Shown here: piece after piece, positions 34,644 to 43,195 of the stretch
How positions within the stretch are numbered: the stretch's first letter is position 1
Layout: the number at the start of each line of letters is the position of its first letter
DNA from: an uncultured Ilumatobacter sp.
GTDB lineage: Bacteria; Actinomycetota; Acidimicrobiia; Acidimicrobiales; Ilumatobacteraceae
DNA: 64,000 bases
Direction: 5' to 3'
Assembly: GCA_938091165.1 (NCBI GenBank)
Contig: CALKNK010000009.1
Coordinates: 62,001-126,000 of the forward strand
Notes under the pieces: model-generated
Databases searched by the model: none
The model's input: the letters and a program-made list of their open reading frames with translations, nothing else
Told to the model about the DNA's origin: nothing
Program-made: the position numbers and the translations under genes

Positions 34644-36023
34644 GTGTTGCTCAGGTCTCATGGGGAGCCGTCCAATGGGCGAGCGACTCACACCACACAT
34701 CAGCGACCCGGTCGGCGTCCGACTTGGTTGACCACTCTGCTTGGATTTGTCGCTGCATTTGTGGCGATACTTGCTGTCAACGGAACGGCGATGGCTCAAA
34801 ACGGCGAGGAAACCGTCGGCGGAACTATGCGCGCGGAAGACGCTGCCGGCGAGAAGATTTTTGTTGAGGGCGTGGAGTTCTCCGTCGTTGATGTTGATGG
34901 CAACGAAGTCGGAACTGCCACAACCAACGCCGAGGGCGTCTGGCTAGTTGAACTACCCGGCCCAGGCGTTTACTCCGTTCTGCTCGACACCGAGACGCTG
35001 CAAGGCTTCGAGTTACGTAACCCTGACAAGAATCCGTTAACTGGGGTCGAGGTGCAGCCCTCAACAAACAAAAACACGTTGTTCCCGTTGGGTGAGCGAG
35101 TAGTCGAGGAGTCCAACTCGATCCGAGCGGTCCAGTTGTTCGTCGACGGGATCAAGCTCGGCATGATCATTGCGATGTGTGCCATCGGCCTGTCGCTCAT
35201 CTACGGCACGACAGGCCTGACGAACTTCGCCCATGGCGAGATGGTCACGTTTGGTGCAATGACCGCATTCGTTTTTCATGTGACCTGGCAAATTGACTTC
35301 TTAGGCACGTGGATGACATCGCTCGCCTTTGGCGCGATCATGGCTGTCCTTTTCGCCGGTATTGCTGGCGGTCTGTTCAATCGATTTGTTTGGAAGCCAC
35401 TCCGCAATCGTGGCGCCAGCCTGATCTCTGCATTAGTGGTCTCGATCGGCCTGTCGATCTTCTTCCGATACGTCTTTCTGTATCAGTTCGGTGGTCGTGC
35501 TGGCTTCTACCGCGACTTCAGGATCGGCCAACAGGTCGAATTCTTCGGATTGTTCACGATGCTGCGCAAAGACATTTTCATCGTGGTGTTTTCCGCTCTG
35601 GTGCTCGTCGGTATTGGCACAGCGCTTAGCCGAACGCGTGTGGGTAAAGCCATGCGGGCAGTCTCTGATAACCGTGACCTCGCTGAGTCGTCCGGCATCG
35701 ACGTAGAACAAGTTATTCGCTACGTGTGGATTGTTGGCAGTGCGTTGGCTGGCCTTGGTGGGGTGCTCTTCGGTCTGACCGAGAACATCAACTGGGAGAT
35801 GGGTTTCCGTTTGTTGCTCCTTATGTTCGCCGGGGTCACTCTTGGTGGCCTGGGCACCGCCTACGGCGCATTGCTTGGCAGCATTATCGCCGGTGTGTTC
35901 ATCCAAATGTCGACTCTGGTCATCCCAGGGGACATGAAGAACGTTGGTGCGCTGATGGCGCTGATCATCATCCTTTTGGTGCGCCCGCAGGGCCTCCTAG
36001 GGCGAGCTGAACGGATCGGATAG
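34644..36023 (+). CDS. livH: branched-chain amino acid ABC permease LivH with extracytoplasmic N-terminal domain
   Basis: A 459-residue fusion. After a basic N-terminus and a signal/anchor helix (WLTTLLGFVAAFVAILAVNG, about residues 30-50) comes a soluble beta-rich domain (about 52-150: VEFSVVDVDGNEVGTATTNA, GVYSVLLDTETL) resembling carboxypeptidase-regulatory/SpaA-like Ig folds. The permease proper starts near residue 155: GMIIAMCAIGLSLIYGTTGL and TNFAHGEMVTFGAM are LivH signatures, and LGGLGTAYGALLGSIIAG is the EAA-type coupling region. LivH is normally about 290-310 residues. First gene of livHMGF; transports branched-chain or related amino acids or amides. Confidence 0.93.
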   Translation: MLLRSHGEPSNGRATHTTHQRPGRRPTWLTTLLGFVAAFVAILAVNGTAMAQNGEETVGGTMRAEDAAGEKIFVEGVEFSVVDVDGNEVGTATTNAEGVWLVELPGPGVYSVLLDTETLQGFELRNPDKNPLTGVEVQPSTNKNTLFPLGERVVEESNSIRAVQLFVDGIKLGMIIAMCAIGLSLIYGTTGLTNFAHGEMVTFGAMTAFVFHVTWQIDFLGTWMTSLAFGAIMAVLFAGIAGGLFNRFVWKPLRNRGASLISALVVSIGLSIFFRYVFLYQFGGRAGFYRDFRIGQQVEFFGLFTMLRKDIFIVVFSALVLVGIGTALSRTRVGKAMRAVSDNRDLAESSGIDVEQVIRYVWIVGSALAGLGGVLFGLTENINWEMGFRLLLLMFAGVTLGGLGTAYGALLGSIIAGVFIQMSTLVIPGDMKNVGALMALIIILLVRPQGLLGRAERIG

Positions 36024-36032
36024 GTATACGTC

Positions 36033-37073
36033 ATGGATTGGGGATCAATCATCGAGAGTCTGTTCCGTGGGCTCATCGGGGAGAGCTTCATTGTTTTCGC
36101 TCTGGCTGCGATCGGACTCAACTTGCACTTCGGCTATACCGGCTTGCTCAACTTTGGTCAAGCGGTTTTCATGGCCGCTGGCGCCTACGGTCTAGCGATG
36201 ATGGTCGCAACCATCGGGCCTGCGGCAAACCGCAACTTTGGTTGGGATCTCAGCGAGAGCACCCTGTTCTGGCTGGGCATCTTCGTTGGCGTGGTCGTGT
36301 TTCCTGTCGTCTTCGCTTTGATCATGGGTATCCCGACGCTCCGCCTTCGGGCGGACTACCTGGCGATCGTCACCATCGCCGTTGCGGAAATTTTCCGCAT
36401 CGTTGTCCGTTCGCCCACGCCCAGCATTAAGAAGTGGACTAACTCGTCAGACGGGTTGACGGGCTTCTCAGGCACCTTCTATGACATGAGCCCATTCAGC
36501 ACGCAGGACCGTTACCTATTCAACTTGTTCACCGGCAACCAGATGTTCTTGGTGATCGTCGGCTGGGGAGTTTTGGCGATCGGTGCGACGGTCTGTTGGC
36601 TCCTTGTGCGGAGCCCGTGGGGACGTGTACTTAAAGCGATTCGCGAAGACGAGGACGCGGCACGGTCGTTGGGTAAGAACGCCTACTCCTACAAGATGCA
36701 GGCTCTGATTTTGGGCGGCGTTTTTGGTGCTGTCGGTGGCATGATACGCGCCATCGGTTTCTCGGTTGCTCAGCCCGACAATTTCATCACAGATGTCACA
36801 TTCTTTGTTTGGGTGGCGCTGATCCTCGGTGGTGCCGGCAAGGTACTAGCGCCAATTGTTGGAGCGTCGCTCGTGTATGGCCTACTCAACTTTTCGGATA
36901 CTTTCCTTCGAGAAGGGGTTGCAGCTGACGTGATTCCAGAGTCGATCATGACCGGTACGCAAGTTGGCCAGGTCCGTTTCATGCTGATGGGCCTCGGCCT
37001 GGCGTTGCTGGCTGCCTTCAGGCCGCAGGGCATCTTTGGGAACAAGGAAGAGATGGCACTCGATGACCGGTAA
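36033..37073 (+). CDS. livM: branched-chain amino acid ABC permease LivM
   Basis: A 346-residue inner-membrane permease. LNLHFGYTGLLNFGQAVFMA and TLRLRADYLAIVTIAVAEIF are the LivM hallmarks; SPWGRVLKAIREDEDAARSL is the ATPase-coupling loop. An extracytoplasmic insertion between helices (NSSDGLTGFSGTFYDMSPFS) is typical. It follows livH by 9 bp; TAGGTA, whose first bases are the livH stop, ends 6 nt before the ATG, but the last base is not T, so a separate promoter is doubtful. It overlaps livG by 11 bp. Confidence 0.95.
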   Translation: MDWGSIIESLFRGLIGESFIVFALAAIGLNLHFGYTGLLNFGQAVFMAAGAYGLAMMVATIGPAANRNFGWDLSESTLFWLGIFVGVVVFPVVFALIMGIPTLRLRADYLAIVTIAVAEIFRIVVRSPTPSIKKWTNSSDGLTGFSGTFYDMSPFSTQDRYLFNLFTGNQMFLVIVGWGVLAIGATVCWLLVRSPWGRVLKAIREDEDAARSLGKNAYSYKMQALILGGVFGAVGGMIRAIGFSVAQPDNFITDVTFFVWVALILGGAGKVLAPIVGASLVYGLLNFSDTFLREGVAADVIPESIMTGTQVGQVRFMLMGLGLALLAAFRPQGIFGNKEEMALDDR

Positions 37074-38040
37074 CGACTTTGACGACGAACTCAAAGACAG
37101 CCTGATTCCTGACGCTGGCCCCCACGCTGGGCCTGCAACACACAGCAGCGACATGAGTGTGATCACGTCGGACAAGATCGCCGATGTCGATCCGCAGGCC
37201 GCTCGTGCTGCGCTTGCTGATGTGCCCTGGGAACCGGGTGCCAAGAAGTCTGACCCGATTCTGGTCGCTGACAATGTTGTGCGCCGGTTTGGTGGTCTTA
37301 CCGCTGTTGATGCTGACCATGTAGAGATTCAGCGAGGTGTGATTACTGCGCTGATTGGCCCCAACGGTGCGGGCAAGACAACGTTCTTCAACCTGTTGAC
37401 GAACTTCGACGCTCCCGACGAGGGCACGCGAGTCTTCGATGGGCACAACATTGACAAGGTGCCAGCACACAAGATTGCCAATTACGGCATGGTGCGTACA
37501 TTTCAGCTGACCAAGGCGCTGTCGAAGATGACAGTTATCGAGAATATGAAGCTTGGGGCAACGGGCCAGAAGGGCGAATCGCTGTGGCGTTCGGTTCTGC
37601 CATTTATGTGGAAGAACCAGGAGCGCGAGATCGAGGCTCGCGCTGACGCGCTGCTTGATCGCTTCAAGCTCTCACATATGCGCGACGAGTTCGCTGGCAC
37701 AATGTCCGGCGGTCAGCGCAAGCTCCTTGAAATGGCTCGGGCGTTGATGGTGGAACCGTCAATGGTCATGCTGGACGAGCCGATGGCGGGCGTCAACCCA
37801 GCATTGACTCAGTCCTTACTCGGTCACGTTACCGGGCTGCGAGACGCCGGAATGACTGTGCTTTTCGTTGAACATGACATGGACATGGTGCAAGAAATTT
37901 CGGACTGGGTGATCGTGATGGCCGAAGGTCGCATCATCGCCGAGGGCCCACCTGCATCGATCGGTCAGAATCAGGCGGTCGTCGATGCTTATCTCGGCAC
38001 GCACCACCATTCGGCGCTTGACCTTGAAGCGGAACTGTGA
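37063..38040 (+). CDS. livG: branched-chain amino acid ABC ATPase LivG, N-terminally extended
   Basis: A 325-residue ABC ATPase. Walker A is GPNGAGKTTFFN (about residue 101), signature MSGGQRKLLEMARAL, Walker B MVMLDEPMAGVNP, and switch His in LFVEHDMDMV. The LivG-type sequence begins at ILVADNVVRRFGG; about 65 residues before it (acidic, Asp/Ala-rich) are extra relative to the usual 255-residue protein. The ATG at 37063 is the first start consistent with the 11-bp overlap with livM. Works with LivF to power LivHM. Confidence 0.95.
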   Translation: MTGNDFDDELKDSLIPDAGPHAGPATHSSDMSVITSDKIADVDPQAARAALADVPWEPGAKKSDPILVADNVVRRFGGLTAVDADHVEIQRGVITALIGPNGAGKTTFFNLLTNFDAPDEGTRVFDGHNIDKVPAHKIANYGMVRTFQLTKALSKMTVIENMKLGATGQKGESLWRSVLPFMWKNQEREIEARADALLDRFKLSHMRDEFAGTMSGGQRKLLEMARALMVEPSMVMLDEPMAGVNPALTQSLLGHVTGLRDAGMTVLFVEHDMDMVQEISDWVIVMAEGRIIAEGPPASIGQNQAVVDAYLGTHHHSALDLEAEL

Positions 38041-38049
38041 GTAGGGACG

Positions 38050-38817
38050 ATGTCTGAAACCTCAACAACGCCAGAAACAAGACAGCCTGAGCCGCTCCTG
38101 ATAGCGGACAACTTGACTGCCGGTTACATTCCGGGTGTCAACATTTTGAATGACTGTTCGTTGGAGCTCGCCGAAGGCGAACTTGTGGGCATCATCGGCC
38201 CGAACGGCGCAGGCAAGTCGACCCTCGTCAAAGCTATGTTCGGTCTGGTCAACGTCCGTGGCGGCCAAGTTCGTCATCGCGGCGAAGAAATCACGAACCT
38301 GAAAGCAAACAGGCTTGTGAGCCGGGGTATCGGCTACGTGCCGCAGAACAACAACGTGTTCTCTGCCCTCACGGTCAGTGAGAATCTCGAGATGGGCACA
38401 TTCCTCAATCCGCCGTTGTACAAGGATCGTGTTGACGTCATCGGTGACATGTTCCCTCGACTGATGGAGCGCGCTGATCAGCGAGCGGGGTCACTTTCGG
38501 GTGGCGAGCGTCAGATGTTGGCGATGGGGCGGGCACTCATGATGGATCCCTCAGTGCTACTGCTTGACGAGCCGTCAGCCGGCCTCTCGCCGGCACTTCA
38601 AGATGAGGTTTTTATCCGTTGCCACCAGATCAACAAAGCTGGAGTCTCAATCGTGATGGTCGAGCAGAACGCAAGCCGGTGTCTCCAGATCTGTGATCGT
38701 GGGTACGTTCTCGATCAGGGGTCTAACGCCTACACAGGAACGGGCAAAGAACTGTTGACCGACCCGAAAGTGATCGAGCTTTACCTCGGCACCCTGGTCA
38801 AAGATCATCAGAGCTGA
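38050..38817 (+). CDS. livF: branched-chain amino acid ABC ATPase LivF
   Basis: A 255-residue ABC ATPase with Walker A GPNGAGKSTLVK (about residue 53), signature LSGGERQMLAMGRAL, Walker B LLLDEPSAGLSP and switch His replaced by Gln in MVEQNA, as is usual in LivF. GTAGGGA 7 nt before the ATG is a good ribosome site. Last gene of livHMGF; no terminator hairpin is visible after it. Confidence 0.96.
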   Translation: MSETSTTPETRQPEPLLIADNLTAGYIPGVNILNDCSLELAEGELVGIIGPNGAGKSTLVKAMFGLVNVRGGQVRHRGEEITNLKANRLVSRGIGYVPQNNNVFSALTVSENLEMGTFLNPPLYKDRVDVIGDMFPRLMERADQRAGSLSGGERQMLAMGRALMMDPSVLLLDEPSAGLSPALQDEVFIRCHQINKAGVSIVMVEQNASRCLQICDRGYVLDQGSNAYTGTGKELLTDPKVIELYLGTLVKDHQS

Positions 38818-39448
38818 TCCCTACTGCCAGCGTGCCCGCCGCTGTCACGATGAGGGTGTCGCTTGCTTAGCGGATGGTAACAACCGGCCGTTGAGAGGCT
38901 GAAGGCGTGTGAAAGCCGCAAACGTTCGCTTTGCTGGCGGACATTGCAGTAGTCGCAAGATGACCGCAAGCGGCTCTTTCGTTCAATGACTCTCATCATT
39001 GACGGTGACTTCGACGTGCTGGGCAACGGGACGCTGCCCGGCGAGCGAACTGGCTTACACGTGGTGACGTCGTCTTAGAGACCAGTCACGCTCTGGACGC
39101 AGAAACGACATGAGTTGCGAGTGCGAACTTTCAGCCCGCTGGTAGCTCTGAATCGGGATTGCGCTCTCGGGCCTTGCCGTGATCATCCCTGTAGCGCGCA
39201 GATCGCAATGCCAAACGATGAAAGCGGGAGCGTTGTCTTGCACCAGGATTATCGCCGTCAGGGTGCTGACAGCAATCGTGACCAAAAGATGGACTGCAGT
39301 TGTCGGAGAGGCCCCTTTGCTCTCGGTCGTTGAGTGCGGAGCCAACGGCAATCTCTGGGAAAGAACATGTGTTTTCGGCACGCCGACAAGGGCCTACGAC
39401 ATGCCGGAAGGCCCTCCTAATCGTGCGCTTGGTCGGTGTTGACCAGCT
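38818..39448. other. intergenic region of about 630 bp without a convincing gene
   Basis: Between livF and the livK terminator. A 30-codon frame starts at 38987 and other short frames exist on both strands, but none has a start signal, recognisable motif or consistent codon use. GGGCCT (39390-39395) and AGGCCC (39409-39414) form a 6-bp inverted repeat with no T-run. It could hold a small RNA or a decayed gene; neither is shown. Confidence 0.5.
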
Positions 39449-39485
39449 AAAAAACCAAAAAGCCCGGGGCAAATAGCCCCGGGCT
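39449..39485 (-). terminator. livK: intrinsic terminator of livK
   Basis: On the minus strand AGCCCGGGGC-TATTT-GCCCCGGGCT forms a perfect 10-bp GC-rich stem with a 5-nt loop, followed by TTTT-GG-TTTTTT. It begins about 40 bp after the livK stop. It is the clearest rho-independent terminator in the window. Confidence 0.9.
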
Positions 39486-39526
39486 CCTCAGTTGTTGATC
39501 AAAAGATCAGCAAGGTGCTGAATAAA

Positions 39527-40864
39527 TCAGACTTCGACTGAGCCTTGAACGGCGCCCTTGACGACGATGGTTCCGGTCTCGTCAAATTCCAGGATGAGGA
39601 TGGAAGCCTGGGTGGGCTCGCCTTCGTCACGGAACTCGAGTGGGCCAGAAACGCCGTCGTAGTCAAAGTCGGTGCCGGCTGTCGCGAGTGCGAGGCAGTC
39701 AGCGTAGGTGGTGCACTTTTCGCCGCCGCGGGTCACGTCGTTGATCTCAGCGCCGATGGCTACGCCATCGTCTGAGCCAGCAACGGTTGCAGCGAGTGCC
39801 ATGATGATGACCGTGTCGTACGACTCAGCGGCGTACGAGTAGTCCTTCAGCTCAGGGTCGATCCCGTCGAGCTGATCGCGGAAGTCCTGGAGTTCACCAG
39901 CAACGTCGACACCAGGGAGCGTGCCACGCATGCCTGCGAGGACCGTGGGGTCGTCGAAGGCTTCTGCGAGAGCGTTACCCATGTTGCCGTCAGTGCCATA
40001 AACCAGCTTGTCGGCTGGGCCAACGCCGTTCTCGATAAGACCGGTGAGGATCTTCGAGGTCTCATCGAAACCGATGATGACAATTGCGTCGGAATCAGCG
40101 TCCACTGCCTTGGCAACGACATCGTCGAAGTTCTCGGCCTTCGGGTCATAGATCTCGGCGAGGTCGACCTCACCACCCTGAGCCTCGAACGGGCCCTGGG
40201 TGTACTCGAGCAAGCCGGTGCCGTAGGCATCGTTGAGCACGAGGAAGGTGGCCGAGGCAGCGCCGTCAGCGATCATGATGTCAGCGAGCGCTGCACCCTG
40301 CACGACGTCGGACGGAGCAGTACGGAAGTACAGACCGTTGTCGTCGTAGTCGGTGAAGGTCGGCGAAGTGTTCGCTGGGCTGAAGTGGACTTTGCCGGCC
40401 TGAGTGATCTTGTCGATCACTGTCAGCGACACACCGGAGCTTGCTGCTCCAATGAAGCCGTCAACGTCCTCGGCAAGGAGGCGGTCGACCGTGGCGTTGG
40501 CGACTTCGCCATTGTCTCCCGAGTCACCCGGGAGCCACTCAACGTCGTTCCCGTTCACGCCACCAGCGGCGTTCACGTCAGCGACTGCGAGTTCAACACC
40601 AGCAAACTCAGGCGGTCCGAGGAAGGCAAGGTTGCCAGTCTCCGGAAGGATGCCACCGAGACGAAGAATGCCATCGGCACCATCGGCAGCAGGAGCATCG
40701 TCGGCAGGAGCATCGTCGGCCGGAGCCTCAGTAACGGCCGGAGCCTCGGTTTCGGCCGGGGCGTCGGTAGTCGTCGCTGCGTCATCGTCGCTACCGCAGG
40801 CTGCGGCAACAAGTGTCAGACCAACGAGCAACGAACCGACGCGCATAGCGCGTGATTTCTGCAT
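39527..40864 (-). CDS. livK: ABC transporter substrate-binding lipoprotein (LivK/amide type)
   Basis: A 445-residue periplasmic-binding-type protein. The signal peptide ends at LTLVAAAC with Cys23 as lipidation site, followed by a low-complexity Thr/Glu/Ala/Pro linker (about residues 30-62) that would tether it to the membrane. The type I fold starts at RLGGILPETGNLAFLGPPEF; NGNDVEWLPGDSGDN and VDGFIGAASSGVSLTVI are LivK/UrtA-like. It is the likely partner of LivHMGF although on the opposite strand, tail to tail. It has a strong ribosome site GGGGGAG (40882-40876) and its own sigma70-type promoter. Confidence 0.93.
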   Translation of the reverse strand: MQKSRAMRVGSLLVGLTLVAAACGSDDDAATTTDAPAETEAPAVTEAPADDAPADDAPAADGADGILRLGGILPETGNLAFLGPPEFAGVELAVADVNAAGGVNGNDVEWLPGDSGDNGEVANATVDRLLAEDVDGFIGAASSGVSLTVIDKITQAGKVHFSPANTSPTFTDYDDNGLYFRTAPSDVVQGAALADIMIADGAASATFLVLNDAYGTGLLEYTQGPFEAQGGEVDLAEIYDPKAENFDDVVAKAVDADSDAIVIIGFDETSKILTGLIENGVGPADKLVYGTDGNMGNALAEAFDDPTVLAGMRGTLPGVDVAGELQDFRDQLDGIDPELKDYSYAAESYDTVIIMALAATVAGSDDGVAIGAEINDVTRGGEKCTTYADCLALATAGTDFDYDGVSGPLEFRDEGEPTQASILILEFDETGTIVVKGAVQGSVEV

Positions 40865-40923
40865 GTTGAGAGTTTCTCCCCCTGGTTTTGCACAGGCCGA
40901 ATGCCAGCGCGTTCTAGGTAGAC

Positions 40924-40953
40924 AGCCTACGCCTCGTCAGCCACGAATGCCAA
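40924..40953 (-). promoter_or_regulatory. livK: -35/-10 promoter of livK
   Basis: On the minus strand TTGGCA (40953-40948), an 18-nt spacer and TAGGCT (40929-40924). The predicted start leaves a leader of roughly 50 nt with the ribosome site GGGGGAG 11 nt before the ATG. livK therefore has the conventional layout, unlike most genes here. Confidence 0.55.
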
Positions 40954-41027
40954 GTAGTACCTTCCGTAGTGGTATCGAGCAAAAACGGGGCATTCGTTGA
41001 GATTCGTTACGTTGTCCATGATGACGC

Positions 41028-41051
41028 TAGAGGCGTAGAGGCGTAGAGGCG
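41028..41051 (+). repeat. three tandem copies of TAGAGGCG
   Basis: Perfect tandem 8-bp repeat (24 bp) ending 28 bp before the nitroreductase ATG. Placed in the probable leader, downstream of a possible -10 TACGTT (41008-41013). It may be a slippage-prone tract or a set of operator half-sites on one helix face every 8 bp; function unknown. Confidence 0.7.
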
Positions 41052-41079
41052 TTCACGGAAGGGTGCAAACCAGAGTTCA

Positions 41080-41751
41080 ATGGCCGATAGAGCACCAGCA
41101 GATCGGCAAAGGGCCGTTGGCGAAATCGGATTACTGGAGGCGCTCGCCACGACACGCGCCATCCGCCGATACACCAATGATCCAGTCTCTGACGCCGACC
41201 TCGAACAGATTTTGTGGCACGCCGGTCGGGCCCCCTCGGGATCGAACCGACAACCATTCCGATTCCTGACGTTGCGCAATGGCCGGAACGCCAGAGCCGC
41301 CAAGTCACTGCTTGGCCATTCGTTCAGAGACGGTTGGAATGAGAAACGCGACGGAACAGAAGGTGAGCGTCCATATCGGCCCAGCCGCTTCGTGGACTCC
41401 ATGCAACACTTTGTCGACAACTTTGAAGCGATCCCGGTTGTGATCCTGGTCTGCCTGGAGAGATATCGGGACCCAAGTCCGTTCGAGGGGGCGTCGGTCT
41501 ACCCAGCTTGTCAAAATTTACTGCTCGCCGCTCGAGCGCTCGGATACGGGGGGGCGTTGACGATGTGGCACCTGAGAGTCGAAGCCGAGCTGCGGTCGAT
41601 GCTGAAAATTCCTGATCGGGCTGCTCTCTCTGCGTGCATCACTCTCGGGGTTCCAGCAGGCAGGCATGGCCCGCTCAAACGCAAACCCGCGAGCGAAATT
41701 ATTTTTGACGATCAGTGGGGCGCTACACCGGCCTGGACCGCGCCCGCCTAG
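41080..41751 (+). CDS. nitroreductase family protein
   Basis: A 223-residue FMN-dependent NAD(P)H oxidoreductase of the nitroreductase fold. LATTRAIRRYTNDPVSDADL, GRAPSGSNRQPFRF (FMN-phosphate loop) and LLLAARALGYGGALTMWHL are characteristic. Members reduce nitro compounds, quinones or flavins, or act in F420/cobalamin-related chemistry; the substrate is open. ATG at 41080 is the first available start and has only a weak ribosome site; the tandem octamer lies just upstream. Confidence 0.9.
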   Translation: MADRAPADRQRAVGEIGLLEALATTRAIRRYTNDPVSDADLEQILWHAGRAPSGSNRQPFRFLTLRNGRNARAAKSLLGHSFRDGWNEKRDGTEGERPYRPSRFVDSMQHFVDNFEAIPVVILVCLERYRDPSPFEGASVYPACQNLLLAARALGYGGALTMWHLRVEAELRSMLKIPDRAALSACITLGVPAGRHGPLKRKPASEIIFDDQWGATPAWTAPA

Positions 41752-41761
41752 ATCTGCCCCG

Positions 41762-41767
41762 TAGATT
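41762..41767 (+). promoter_or_regulatory. xylB: -10 box TAGATT, leaderless start of xylB
   Basis: TAGATT ends 6 nt before the ATG at 41774, in the 22-bp gap after the nitroreductase stop. Confidence 0.55.
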
Positions 41768-41773
41768 CCTTAA

Positions 41774-43195
41774 ATGCCCTTCATTGCCGGAGTTGACTCG
41801 TCCACACAGTCAACGAAGATCGAAATCCGAGATCTTGCATCAGGGGAGGTGACTGCCTCATCATCCGCTCCGCACCCAGACGTCGTCGCGCCGGTAAGTG
41901 AACAGGACCCCGAAAGCTGGTGGACGGCATTCAACACGGCGTGGATCGAGGCCGGCGCACCAACAGTTGCGGCCATTAGCGTGGCCGGACAGCAGCACGG
42001 CATGGTAGCTCTCGACCAAGACGCCGCTCCCGTACACCCCGCCAAGCTGTGGAACGACACTCAATCTGCTCCCGACGCCGAAAATCTCAAAGTCCGGCTC
42101 GGTGGACCCGCAGCATGGGCCAACGCAGTTGGCAGCGTCCCGGTTGCGGCCTTTACTGTGACCAAACTCGCCTGGCTGCAGCGATGCCGCCCTGACGCCT
42201 GGAAGCGTGTCGCAAAGATCATGTTGCCGCACGACTACCTCACGGCACGGCTGACAGGATCAATTGCGCCGGGTGCGCCGATCGGCCAGGTGACCACTGA
42301 CCGAGGCGATGCGTCAGGCACAGGGTACTGGTCACCAGCATCAGGAAAGTATCGATGGGACGTACTCGAGTTGATTGATGCCCACCGCGACTGGTCAGCT
42401 TGCGTGCCCGATGTACTGGACCCACGAGAAGCCGCTGGGCAGTGGATGGCCAACGGAAACACCGTTGTGGCTCCCGGAACTGGAGACAACATGGCCGGTG
42501 CGCTCGGGGTCGGGTTGCGATCGGGCGATACTGTCATTTCAATCGGAACTTCGGGCACGGTCTACGCCGTCTCAAACACACCGACCGCCGACCCAACGGG
42601 CGTTGTTGCTGGGTTTGCTGATGCGACCGGCCGTTATTTGCCGCTCGTATGCACGTCCAATGCGGCAAAAGTGCTAGATGCCATACGCCATCTCCTCAAT
42701 GTCGAGTACCGCGAGTTTGATCGCCTTGCTCTTGCGGCGGAACCGGGCGGACCAGTACTGCTGCCGTACTTCGACGGTGAGCGAACCCCAAATCGCCCCG
42801 AAGCCACTGGCGTTCTGGACGGCATTCGAAGCGACATCACCCGCGAACAGTTCGCCCGTGCTGCCGTTAACGGTGTTGCCTGCGGTCTCCTCGATGGCCT
42901 GGACGCACTTCGCCAACTCACTCACTTAGACGGCCGAGTATTTCTTACGGGCGGGGCGGCACGCTCGCAATCCGTACAGCAGGTGTTGGCGGGAATGATC
43001 GACGCGCCAGTGGTCATCAGCCAGGCTCAGCAAGCTGTCGCAACTGGCGCAGCGGTGCAGGCAGCAGCGGTGTTCGAGCAGGTTGAGCACGCAGTAATTC
43101 AGCACCGCTGGGGGCTTGGAGAGGGCGTCGCTGTAGAGCGCGGCGTCATGGACGAAACACTCCGAGACCGCTACGCCACCCTGCGCGATCGATGA
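41774..43195 (+). CDS. xylB: xylulokinase (FGGY carbohydrate kinase)
   Basis: A 473-residue sugar kinase, close to the usual 480-500 for XylB. FIAGVDSSTQSTKIEIRD is the N-terminal phosphate loop, SVAGQQHGMVALD is the xylulokinase-type sugar-binding segment, LPHDYLTARLTG and GTGDNMAGALGVGL follow, and FLTGGAARSQSVQQVLAGM is the C-terminal ATP-binding motif. It phosphorylates D-xylulose for the pentose phosphate pathway; other ketoses are possible. No xylose isomerase is nearby. It overlaps the J-domain gene by 4 bp. Confidence 0.92.
   Translation: MPFIAGVDSSTQSTKIEIRDLASGEVTASSSAPHPDVVAPVSEQDPESWWTAFNTAWIEAGAPTVAAISVAGQQHGMVALDQDAAPVHPAKLWNDTQSAPDAENLKVRLGGPAAWANAVGSVPVAAFTVTKLAWLQRCRPDAWKRVAKIMLPHDYLTARLTGSIAPGAPIGQVTTDRGDASGTGYWSPASGKYRWDVLELIDAHRDWSACVPDVLDPREAAGQWMANGNTVVAPGTGDNMAGALGVGLRSGDTVISIGTSGTVYAVSNTPTADPTGVVAGFADATGRYLPLVCTSNAAKVLDAIRHLLNVEYREFDRLALAAEPGGPVLLPYFDGERTPNRPEATGVLDGIRSDITREQFARAAVNGVACGLLDGLDALRQLTHLDGRVFLTGGAARSQSVQQVLAGMIDAPVVISQAQQAVATGAAVQAAAVFEQVEHAVIQHRWGLGEGVAVERGVMDETLRDRYATLRDR

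Noticed and set aside
39390..39414. GGGCCT/AGGCCC hairpin as the livF terminator
   Set aside because: Over 570 bp from livF, 13-nt loop and no T-run.
41028..41051. Tandem repeat as a CRISPR-like array
   Set aside because: Units are 8 bp with no spacers, and no cas genes are present.
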